Positions 14,408-21,194 of a stretch of 22,597 bases of DNA are shown piece by piece. The notes below the pieces were generated by a model. It saw only the letters and a program-made list of their open reading frames with translations. It was not told the origin of the DNA and made no database searches. The stretch spans positions 1 to 22,597 of the forward strand of contig DGRZ01000102.1 in the NCBI GenBank assembly GCA_002391195.1, written 5' to 3'. Within the stretch, counting starts at the first letter, position 1; every line of letters starts with the position of its first letter. This DNA comes from Fibrobacter sp. UBA4375. GTDB lineage: Bacteria; Fibrobacterota; Fibrobacteria; Fibrobacterales; Fibrobacteraceae. Both the position numbers and the translations under genes were made by a program.

Positions 14408-15160
14408 ATGTCAAACGATTTGCCCATACTTTCCATCGAAAACCTGCGTCGGGACTTCAAGATGGGTTCCGAGACGGTTCACGCCCTGCGGGGCGTGTCG
14501 TTTGACATATTTCCGGGGCAGTTCGTGACCATCATGGGTACCAGCGGGTCGGGCAAGTCCACCATGCTGAACATATTGGGCTGCATGGACAAGCCCACCT
14601 CCGGCCACTATATTCTGGACGGGGAACACACCGAAAAACTTTCCCGAGACGCCCTGGCCCGCATTCGGGGCAAAAAAATCGGGTTCGTATTCCAGAACTA
14701 CAACCTGCTAAACCGAACCACCGCCGTCGAGAACGTAGAGCTCCCCCTGCTTTACAACTCGGAAGTGTCTTCGGCGGAGCGCCGCCGCCGGGCCCTGGAA
14801 GCCCTGGATATGGTGGGGCTTTCCGACCGCGTGAACCACCTGCCCAACCAGATGTCCGGCGGACAGCAGCAGCGGGTGGCTATAGCCCGGGCCCTGGTGA
14901 ACGACCCCGTTATCATTTTGGCAGACGAGGCTACCGGAAACCTGGACACCCGCACCAGTTACGAAATCATGATGATTTTCCAGGAACTGCACCGGCAGGG
15001 GAAAACCATCGCCTTCGTGACCCATGAACCCGACATCGCCACCTTCAGCGAACGCACCATCACACTCCGAGACGGCCTTGTCAAGAAAGACGAAACCCAC
15101 GAAATGCAAGACGCAAAAGCCGCTTTCGATGCATTGCCCCCTCCAGAGACGTATGACTAA
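14408..15160 (+). CDS. ABC transporter ATP-binding protein, MacB/LolD type
   Basis: 250-residue ATPase with Walker A GTSGSGKST, the Q-loop in VFQNYNLL, the signature MSGGQQQRVAIARAL, Walker B with the D-loop in IILADEATGNLDT, and the switch histidine in AFVTHEP. The sequence is that of the MacB/LolD/YknY branch, which powers mechanotransmission permeases rather than channel-type importers. I use the ATG at 14408, where homology begins (LSIENLRRDFKMG). An upstream extension in frame would overlap the divergent OmpA gene and adds no recognisable sequence. Its cognate permease follows after a 91-nt spacer made of heptad array B. In E. coli MacB both parts are fused; here they are separate. No membrane-fusion or TolC-like partner is in the window. 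Confidence 0.92.
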   Translation: MSNDLPILSIENLRRDFKMGSETVHALRGVSFDIFPGQFVTIMGTSGSGKSTMLNILGCMDKPTSGHYILDGEHTEKLSRDALARIRGKKIGFVFQNYNLLNRTTAVENVELPLLYNSEVSSAERRRRALEALDMVGLSDRVNHLPNQMSGGQQQRVAIARALVNDPVIILADEATGNLDTRTSYEIMMIFQELHRQGKTIAFVTHEPDIATFSERTITLRDGLVKKDETHEMQDAKAAFDALPPPETYD

Positions 15161-15251
15161 TTCAAATTTCAGAGTTAGAATATAATTCTGAATTCCGAAA
15201 TCCGAAATTACATCAACTCCGAAATCCGAACTCTGAACTCCGAATTCACCT
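15158..15251. repeat. Heptanucleotide fold-back array B (CCGAANT)
   Basis: From the TAA stop of the ABC ATPase gene (15158), 7-nt units run in register: TAATTCA and AATTTCA, then by 15186 a clear series ending in GAA (TTCTGAA, TTCCGAA, ATCCGAA). After a 10-nt break the series resumes at 15219 as CCGAAAT, CCGAACT, CTGAACT and CCGAATT up to 15246. TTCAGAGTT (15168-15176) pairs with AACTCTGAA (15229-15237), so the RNA can fold back. It ends 5 nt before the permease ATG, which has no Shine-Dalgarno. Confidence 0.8.
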
Positions 15252-16457
15252 ATGTCTCCTATCACTCTCATAAAGATTTCTCTTTGCGCCCTACTGCGTA
15301 ACCGCATGCGCACCTTCCTTTCGGTGCTGGGTATCGTCATTGGCGTGGCAGCGGTGATTACCATGGTGGCCATGGGTGAAGGGTCCCGCCAGTCCATCAA
15401 GGAACAGATGACCAGCATGGGTACCAACGCCATCATCGTCATGCCCAACTGGAACAGGCGTGGCGGCGTACAGGCGGAATCTTCCGAGATGTTAGAAGAA
15501 AAAGATGTCATCGCCATCCGGGAAAACGCCACCTACATAAACGGCGTGTCTCCCATGATTACCGTGAACGGGCAAGCCATTGTAGGGAACAACAACTCCC
15601 CCACCACCCTGAGCGGCATCTCCGCCGACTACCTCAAGATTCGCAACTACGAAATCGAAGACGGCGTGATGTTCGACGATGCCGCCGACCGCATGGCGAA
15701 AGTCTGCGTTATCGGCCAGACGGTGGTGAAGAACCTCTTTGCAGGCGAAAATCCCATCGGCAAGACCATCCGCTACAAGAGCATCCCGCTGAAGGTCATC
15801 GGCACCTTGAAATCAAAAGGCTCCGGAGATTTCGGGCAAGACAACGACGACGTGATTTTTACGCCCTATCAGACCGTAATGCGCAGGTTCTCTGCCACCA
15901 CCAATATCCGGCAGATTTACGCCAACTCCATCGGCGAGGGCTATGCCGAAAAAGCCACCGCAGAAATCATGACCATTTTGAAAGAACGCCGAAACTGGAC
16001 CAAGCCCACGGACCCCTTCAGGGTTTTCACCCAAGAAGAAATGATCCAGATGGTCACCAGCACTTCGGACATGCTGGCGCTGGTGCTGACCGTTATCGCG
16101 GGCATTAGCTTGTTCGTAGGCGGTATCGGCATTATGAACATTATGTACGTGTCAGTTACCGAACGCACCAAGGAAATCGGCCTCCGTATGGCCATTGGCG
16201 CCCGTGGGCGCGACATCTTGATGCAGTTCCTGTTTGAGTCGGTGACCATCAGCCTCATGGGAGGTGTTATTGGGATTCTCCTCGGTGTGGCGGCTTCGCA
16301 GATTGTAAAAACGGTTATGGGCTGGCCCATGATCGTATCGTTTGCAAGTGTAATCATCAGCTTTGCCGTATGCTTTGCCACGGGAGTCTTTTTCGGGTGG
16401 TATCCGGCCCGCAAGGCTAGCCGCCTAGACCCCATAGAGGCGCTGAGGTACGAGTGA
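15252..16457 (+). CDS. ABC transporter permease, MacB/FtsX family
   Basis: 401-residue inner-membrane protein with the MacB-type layout: N-terminal helix (about 20-42, FLSVLGIVIGVAAVITMVAMG), a large periplasmic MacB_PCD domain (about 45-270), and an FtsX domain with three helices (about 273-300, 325-352, 363-385). Conserved features are GEGSRQSIKEQM, FVGGIGIMNIMYVSVTERTKEIGLRMAIGA (the coupling region) and the C-terminal ARKASRLDPIEALRYE. With the adjacent ATPase it should form a homodimeric exporter or lipoprotein/peptide translocator; the substrate is unknown. The ATG at 15252 lacks a Shine-Dalgarno and directly follows array B. The TGA stop is the first unit of heptad array C. Confidence 0.93.
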   Translation: MSPITLIKISLCALLRNRMRTFLSVLGIVIGVAAVITMVAMGEGSRQSIKEQMTSMGTNAIIVMPNWNRRGGVQAESSEMLEEKDVIAIRENATYINGVSPMITVNGQAIVGNNNSPTTLSGISADYLKIRNYEIEDGVMFDDAADRMAKVCVIGQTVVKNLFAGENPIGKTIRYKSIPLKVIGTLKSKGSGDFGQDNDDVIFTPYQTVMRRFSATTNIRQIYANSIGEGYAEKATAEIMTILKERRNWTKPTDPFRVFTQEEMIQMVTSTSDMLALVLTVIAGISLFVGGIGIMNIMYVSVTERTKEIGLRMAIGARGRDILMQFLFESVTISLMGGVIGILLGVAASQIVKTVMGWPMIVSFASVIISFAVCFATGVFFGWYPARKASRLDPIEALRYE

Positions 16458-16587
16458 TGAGTGATGAGTTGTGAGTTGTGTGGAATGTGGGACGACATTC
16501 TTCGCGCCTCACATTCCACATCTTCCTAGCCCCTAAATCCTAGCCTCTACCCCCTACAACCTACCACCTATTACCTATATTCACAGT
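16455..16587. repeat. Heptanucleotide fold-back array C (TGATGAG / CCTANNN)
   Basis: The first unit is the permease stop codon itself (16455-16461 TGATGAG, repeated at 16462, then TTGTGAG, TTGTGTG and GAATGTG to 16489). A perfect 11-bp inverted repeat, TGTGGAATGTG (16479-16489) with its complement at 16510-16520, closes a 20-nt loop. The second arm is eight consecutive 7-nt units, seven starting CCTA and one TCTA (16525-16580), followed by TCACAGT, one more heptad length, and then the eda ATG at 16588. The whole 130-nt spacer is therefore repeat. Confidence 0.85.
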
Positions 16588-17214
16588 ATGAACATTCTCG
16601 AATTTCTAAAACCGATGCCGGTCGTGGGCATTCTCCGCGACATTCCCCAGGGTGCCGAAGAAGCCTGCGTAGAAACTGCCGCCAAGTGCGGACTCAAGGC
16701 CATCGAGGTCACCATGAACACTGCCGGTGCCACCAGCATTATCAAGAAGCTCAAGGATTGCGCCGGTTCCTATGGAATATTGGTAGGGGCGGGCACAGTC
16801 CGGCACGAAAGCGACTTGGAAAAGGCAGTAAACGCCGGCGCAGAATTCATCGTGACCCCCAACACCCGCAAAGAAATTATCCGGCTTTCCAATACCGCAG
16901 GAATCCCCATCATTCCGGGAGCGCTTTCCCCAACCGAGGTGCAGAAGGCCTACGACCTGGGGGCTGCCGCCGTAAAGGTTTTCCCGGTAAACTGCGTAGG
17001 CGGCCCAGATTATATCAAGGCCTTGCGGGGTCCTTTCCGGGACATTCCCTTGATGGCCTGTGGTGGCGTAAACCCGCAAAACGCCAAAGCCTACATGGAA
17101 GCGGGAGCAAACTTGGTGTCTTTTGGCGGGAGCATCTTTAATCCGACACTCATGTCAAGTGGCAGCTGGGACGAAATAGAAATTCGCCTGACCGCGTTGT
17201 TGCAAGCTATTTAA
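16588..17214 (+). CDS. KDPG/KHG aldolase family protein
   Basis: 208-residue class I aldolase of the KDPG/KHG family, which splits 2-keto-3-deoxy-6-phosphogluconate or 4-hydroxy-2-oxoglutarate to pyruvate plus an aldehyde. Glu40 in AIEVTMNT and the Schiff-base lysine Lys130 in AAVKVFPVN are present, as are LVGAGTV, FIVTPNT and IIPGALSPTE. In E. coli Eda the motif after the Glu carries Arg (EVTLRT); here the matching position is Asn44, so substrate preference may differ and I do not assign eda firmly. No Entner-Doudoroff dehydratase or KDG kinase is adjacent. The start has no Shine-Dalgarno; TATATT ends 6 nt before the ATG. A hairpin terminator follows. Confidence 0.88.
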   Translation: MNILEFLKPMPVVGILRDIPQGAEEACVETAAKCGLKAIEVTMNTAGATSIIKKLKDCAGSYGILVGAGTVRHESDLEKAVNAGAEFIVTPNTRKEIIRLSNTAGIPIIPGALSPTEVQKAYDLGAAAVKVFPVNCVGGPDYIKALRGPFRDIPLMACGGVNPQNAKAYMEAGANLVSFGGSIFNPTLMSSGSWDEIEIRLTALLQAI

Positions 17215-17228
17215 TCTTTCTGTCGTGA

Positions 17229-17270
17229 CAGGGCTTCATCGCCCTGAAAGTTTTCTTTGTTTTTTATTTT
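17229..17270 (+). terminator. Rho-independent terminator after the aldolase gene
   Basis: CAGGGC (17229-17234) pairs with GCCCTG (17241-17246) around a 6-nt loop, followed by AAAG and a long T-rich tract to 17270. It begins 14 nt after the TAA of the aldolase gene. Confidence 0.75.
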
Positions 17271-17306
17271 CGTCTATAACCATTTTCATCTTATGAAAAC
17301 TCAATT

Positions 17307-18308
17307 ATGAACAAGTATATCGTTCTTTTGCTAATCCTGATTCTTGCCTCCCTGGCGTTTTCCGATGTGAAAAAGAAACGCTTTGACATGGGCGATGTCA
17401 AAAAAGCGACTCCCACAGAGCAAGTCGCTGCACCTGATAACGGCAACACCACAAGCGAAACTGTAGCCCCCACTGTCGCACCTAAAAAGCAAACCTCGTT
17501 TTACGCCGTCATCGCCCAGGAACAAAAAATTCTCCGTGAAAAACTCACCGCCGTCATTTCGGCCATGAAAGGTGGCGACTGGGGCGTCATCTGGAAATTC
17601 CTCGCCATTTGTCTCGTGTACGGCATGCTGCATGCATTGGGCCCTGGGCACGGAAAATCCATCGTGGTAGGCTATTTCATAGCCCGTCGCGGACGCTGGA
17701 GGCAAGGTGTTGCTCTGGGAGCGAGCATTACCGTGATCCACACCATGAGCGCCGTCTTGCTTTTGCTTATTTTGTATGCCATTTTCAAGGCCACCGTATT
17801 CAACGCCTTTGAAACCGGCCGTATAGGCATCGAAAAAGCAAGCTATGCGCTGGTGATGCTTACGGGCATTTTACTTGTGGTACTCGGCATCCGCGATATT
17901 ATCACGCAACGAAAGCAGGCCAAAATGGTTGCACAGGGTGGAGAAAGCGCAGAACACTGCTCGGAAACGCCACTCCCGCCCATTGCCCGCTGGCGCGAAA
18001 TCATCGGGGTGGCCGCCGTCACGGGAATTGTTCCCTGCCCCGCCGTGGCGCTGATTGTGCTTTTCTGCCTGCTGAACTCCATGGTGGCACTTTCCCTCTT
18101 GGGAGCGCTCGTCATTTGCTTCGGCATGACCATTACCAACGTGGCCTTCGGCATTGCCGCCGTCGCTTTCCGCAAGGGAATCGACAAGGGAAGTGCCCAT
18201 ACTAAAATCGCCACGAAAATCTTCACCGTCGCTACACTTGCTGGTGGTATCATCATCTTTGTTTCGGGACTGATGCTGTTCAGCAACATGTTCGCCGGCC
18301 GGGTGTAA
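17307..18308 (+). CDS. Nickel/cobalt transporter, NicO/RcnA family
   Basis: 333-residue membrane protein. An N-terminal signal-like helix (about 4-19) is followed by a hydrophilic, presumably periplasmic segment to about residue 95, then about six membrane helices. The metal-binding hallmark HALGPGHGKS (His109, His115) is in the first helix of the core, with SITVIHTMSA (His145) in the next and GIVPCPAV further on. NicO/RcnA proteins export or import Ni2+ and Co2+; the periplasmic N-terminal region resembles the two-part NicO proteins of Gram-negative bacteria. Direction of transport cannot be told from sequence, and no metal-enzyme genes are adjacent. TATAAC at 17275-17280 may be a -10. The gene converges on bioW with 18 nt between. 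Confidence 0.85.
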   Translation: MNKYIVLLLILILASLAFSDVKKKRFDMGDVKKATPTEQVAAPDNGNTTSETVAPTVAPKKQTSFYAVIAQEQKILREKLTAVISAMKGGDWGVIWKFLAICLVYGMLHALGPGHGKSIVVGYFIARRGRWRQGVALGASITVIHTMSAVLLLLILYAIFKATVFNAFETGRIGIEKASYALVMLTGILLVVLGIRDIITQRKQAKMVAQGGESAEHCSETPLPPIARWREIIGVAAVTGIVPCPAVALIVLFCLLNSMVALSLLGALVICFGMTITNVAFGIAAVAFRKGIDKGSAHTKIATKIFTVATLAGGIIIFVSGLMLFSNMFAGRV

Positions 18309-18326
18309 AAACACTCAACAGTCAAG

Positions 18327-19109
18327 CTATAGCTGCGTATCTACAAGAACCTTCTTTTTTTGTAGGTACTCTATGCATTCTTCGGCTTTAGCCTTGCGGG
18401 AATCAAACAGGAATATACGGCCGCCATTTTCGTCGCCCATTTCCTTCATTTTCATGATGCGCACGTAACCCAGTTCCTTGCTGGCCACGTAACCCGTTAC
18501 ATATTCAGGGTCGTCAGAAATGCAGAGTTCCGCCACCATGCCGGGGGCATTGGCCACCTTGGTCGCAAGCACGATAGCTTCGTTGAAATGGTTCTTTTGG
18601 CTATCGACATCGCTGGAACGGAGCGCATCCATGTAGGTGGCCCGCACACCCCGCTCATGATTGGGTTCAAGCCGCTCTCCGGTAGCAATGTCGTAAAGCA
18701 TGGCGCCGCGCATGGGGAAGGTTTCGCGCAAAAGTTCAGGAAGCTTTTTTCTGAAATCCTTTAAGGAACCTGTATTTTCACCTTCGCGTGGATGACAAGA
18801 AAAAACAGCTTTATCGATGAGTTCAAAGGCCTTGTCCAGTCCTTGTTGCCAAGAGTCCACATCCACCCGTGTGACCGGCAGTGCCTTTAAAATCTGGATA
18901 TCCTTTTCGCAGACCTTCTCGATTTTTATGTTGATAAAGTCTGGGTCGCCCTTGGAATGGGTAAGGGCTCGGCGGGCCATTGCCGAACAAACCGCCTCGA
19001 CGGCTTCACGACTCACAATGCGTTCTGCTCCGGAAATATGCTGTTCGCGTTTTTGGTCGCCTTCGCCAATCTGCTGCGAAGCCCGCATTTTCAAACTGTA
19101 ATAGTCCAT
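18327..19109 (-). CDS. bioW: 6-carboxyhexanoate-CoA ligase (pimeloyl-CoA synthetase)
   Basis: 260-residue enzyme that activates pimelate with CoA and ATP to give pimeloyl-CoA, the acyl donor for BioF. Sequence blocks match what I know of Bacillus BioW: YYSLKMRAS at the N-terminus, HISGAERIV, ALTHSKGDPDFINI, RGAMLYDIATGERLEPNHERGVRA, APGMVAELCISDDPEYVTGYVASKELGYVRI and GGRIFLFD. It starts 3 nt after the bioA stop and is the last gene of the bioF-D-A-W run. Its presence implies that biotin synthesis here starts from free pimelate rather than the BioC/BioH route. No terminator is obvious after it. The family is distinct from ordinary acyl-CoA ligases, so confusion is unlikely. Confidence 0.92.
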   Translation of the reverse strand: MDYYSLKMRASQQIGEGDQKREQHISGAERIVSREAVEAVCSAMARRALTHSKGDPDFINIKIEKVCEKDIQILKALPVTRVDVDSWQQGLDKAFELIDKAVFSCHPREGENTGSLKDFRKKLPELLRETFPMRGAMLYDIATGERLEPNHERGVRATYMDALRSSDVDSQKNHFNEAIVLATKVANAPGMVAELCISDDPEYVTGYVASKELGYVRIMKMKEMGDENGGRIFLFDSRKAKAEECIEYLQKKKVLVDTQL

Positions 19110-19112
19110 TTT

Positions 19113-20411
19113 TTACTCGTGAAATTCGTCTTCGCCATCCACAATTGGAGCAGGCTCACATTCCCCAATCATCTTGATCGCTTCGCAAATGCGGTCAATT
19201 TCGGTATCGGTTGTAATAAACGGCGGCATCGTATAGACATAGTTGCAGAAAGGCCTGAGCCATACGCCCGTTTCGCGAATCACGCGCAGAATATCGTCTG
19301 CGGATGGTTTTGCCTTTAGCTCCAGAACACCAATGGCGCCAAGAACCCGCACGTCTGCGGCGTTTTCGAGATTGCGGAGTGGTTCCAGATTTACATGGAG
19401 CCGCTTTTCGATTCGGGCGACTTCGCTCGCATAGTTTCGGTTTTCAAAAAGCGTAAGGGAGGCAATACCTGCAGCGCATGCCAGCGGGTTCGCCATGTAG
19501 GTGGGTCCGTGCATAAATGCGGGAATCTTGCTGTTTGTAATGGTTTCGGCCACATTCTCCGAAGCGACGCAGGCGGCCATGGTAATGCTTCCGCCGGTAA
19601 GGGCCTTGCCGATACATAAAATGTCGGGCTTTATCCCCGCATGCATCATCGCGAATCGCGGGCCCGTGCGGTAAAATCCCGAAGCGATTTCGTCCAGAAT
19701 CAACAGGATGCCTTTTTCGTCGCAAAGCTTGCGGAGTCGTTTTAGGTAGCCCGCATTGTAGAGCCACATGCCATTTCCACCCTGAAAAACGGGCTCGCAA
19801 ATGATGGCGGCTATTTCGTTCTCGTGCTCTTCCACAACACGCTCCATCGAGACAAAGTCGTTATCGTCCCAAGGGGCGTCAAAGCGGCAGTTCGGGCGCT
19901 CGGCAAAATAATGTTGCGGCATGATTCCACGGAAAAGCACATGCATTCCGTCGGGGTCGCTGAGCGCCATGGCTCCGGCCGTATCCCCATGATACCCGCC
20001 TTTCAAAGCCACCAGCTTGCAACGTTCGGCATGACCAAGGGAATGCTGGTATTGCACCGCCATCTTGGCGGCACATTCGACGGCAATGCTACCCGAATCC
20101 GCATAGAAAATCCTGTTCAGGCCTTCGGGCAAAAATTTTACAAGGTGCTTGCCAAGTTCAATAGCAGGTTCGTGGGTGAACCCGCCGAACATCACGTGGC
20201 ACATCTTTTCGCTCTGCTTCTTGATCGCTTCTACGATTTCGGGAGCATTGTGTCCGTGCGCCATGCACCACCAGCTAGACACGGCGTCTATAAGTTTCAG
20301 CCCATCGGCTGTTTCAATGGTCGTGCCGTGAGCTTTTTTTGCTAAAAAACGTGCAGGTGTATTCCTGAGCGCCGCGTAAGGGTGCCACAGGTGTTCGCTA
20401 TCAAAATTCAT
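19113..20411 (-). CDS. bioA: Adenosylmethionine-8-amino-7-oxononanoate aminotransferase
   Basis: PLP-dependent class III aminotransferase that converts KAPA to DAPA using S-adenosylmethionine as amino donor. Seen: LWHPYAALRNTPA at the N-terminus, SSWWCMAHGHNAPEI, GGYHGDTAGAMALSDP, LLILDEIASGFYRTG (PLP Asp), DILCIGKALTGGSITMAA (Schiff-base Lys) and HGPTYMANPLACAAG. The SWW and RTG features separate BioA from ornithine- or GABA-type paralogues. I place the start at the ATG at 20411 (432 residues), 11 nt after the bioD stop; a TTG three codons upstream is possible. The bioW gene follows after 3 nt. Confidence 0.94.
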   Translation of the reverse strand: MNFDSEHLWHPYAALRNTPARFLAKKAHGTTIETADGLKLIDAVSSWWCMAHGHNAPEIVEAIKKQSEKMCHVMFGGFTHEPAIELGKHLVKFLPEGLNRIFYADSGSIAVECAAKMAVQYQHSLGHAERCKLVALKGGYHGDTAGAMALSDPDGMHVLFRGIMPQHYFAERPNCRFDAPWDDNDFVSMERVVEEHENEIAAIICEPVFQGGNGMWLYNAGYLKRLRKLCDEKGILLILDEIASGFYRTGPRFAMMHAGIKPDILCIGKALTGGSITMAACVASENVAETITNSKIPAFMHGPTYMANPLACAAGIASLTLFENRNYASEVARIEKRLHVNLEPLRNLENAADVRVLGAIGVLELKAKPSADDILRVIRETGVWLRPFCNYVYTMPPFITTDTEIDRICEAIKMIGECEPAPIVDGEDEFHE

Positions 20412-20422
20412 ACGGGCCAAAT

Positions 20423-21133
20423 CTAGAAAGTTTTATCGACTCCTAAATCATTGTCCCCTTCAGAAATTTTGGCAAAAACAGGTAACCCGGTCAAATCCTG
20501 CATCATCTTGATGTTGTCATCTTCCATCTCGAAATTTTTGCTCATGCCGTAGCGGTTCACAATCAAGCCGTGAACGTTGATTCCTCGAGACCTTGCGTAT
20601 TCTACGGTAAGAACGCAGGCGTTGATGGAACCTAGCGCCGCCGTGGTCACCACAAGGATTGGCAAATTTAACGCCTTGATAATATCTACGAGAAAAATTT
20701 TTTGCGGCACGACCTTTGCAACATCATCAATACCAGAGGCAGCACCGCCGTCGTAGCGAATGGGACAAATGATTCCGCCGGAACCTTCTGCGAAAATAAA
20801 TTCGTGACGGTTGCAAGCCGCCTCGAAATCTTCGCGGACTTTCGAAAGTTCTACAGGATTTCCTTCTTTACGGGCGGCGAGGTGGGGCGAAACGGCCTCC
20901 TTGTACACGTAACTGACCAACTGTTCTTGGGAATCAACGAGACTTGCAAAGCGCTTGACATAATCGGCGTCGCCCGCAACCCACTTACCGTCCCTGAGTT
21001 CTGCCCCGCTGAGGGCAGCCTTGTAGTAGCCCGCGTCAATTCCCAGGTCCCGCCATTTTTTCACGAGAAGGGCCGTAACATAAGTTTTTCCGACATCGGT
21101 GCCGGTTGCTGTAATGAAATAACCTTTGGACAT
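20423..21133 (-). CDS. bioD: Dethiobiotin synthetase
   Basis: 236-residue ATP-dependent carboxylase that closes the ureido ring of dethiobiotin from DAPA and CO2. Motifs: FITATGTDVGKTYVTALL (P-loop), DAGYYKAALSG (the conserved lysine in YKP/YKA), FAEGSGGIICPI, the hydrophobic LPILVVTTAALGSINACVLT, and GLIVNRYG. The length is at the upper end for the family. The ATG at 21133 is preceded directly by heptad array D, without a Shine-Dalgarno. Its TAG is 11 nt before bioA. Confidence 0.94.
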   Translation of the reverse strand: MSKGYFITATGTDVGKTYVTALLVKKWRDLGIDAGYYKAALSGAELRDGKWVAGDADYVKRFASLVDSQEQLVSYVYKEAVSPHLAARKEGNPVELSKVREDFEAACNRHEFIFAEGSGGIICPIRYDGGAASGIDDVAKVVPQKIFLVDIIKALNLPILVVTTAALGSINACVLTVEYARSRGINVHGLIVNRYGMSKNFEMEDDNIKMMQDLTGLPVFAKISEGDNDLGVDKTF

Positions 21134-21194
21134 GATTAGTAAGCAGTGGTTAGTGGTTAGGTATTAGGTTCGAGGTACGAGGTTCGGGGTGTTG
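21134..21194. repeat. Heptanucleotide array D (GGTNNNA), spanning the bioF end
   Basis: On the plus strand seven consecutive 7-nt units occupy 21146-21194: GTGGTTA twice, then GGTATTA, GGTTCGA, GGTACGA, GGTTCGG and GGTGTTG. On the coding strand the bioF TAA (21166-21164) is the start of a unit (TAATACC), followed by TAACCAC twice. The units upstream of it are coding and make the last residues of BioF. The remaining bases to the bioD ATG (21133) look like decayed units. No second, inverted arm is present here. Confidence 0.8.

Noticed and set aside
16525..16587. CRISPR-like array
   Set aside because: Units are 7 nt, directly adjacent, with no spacers, and no cas gene is present.
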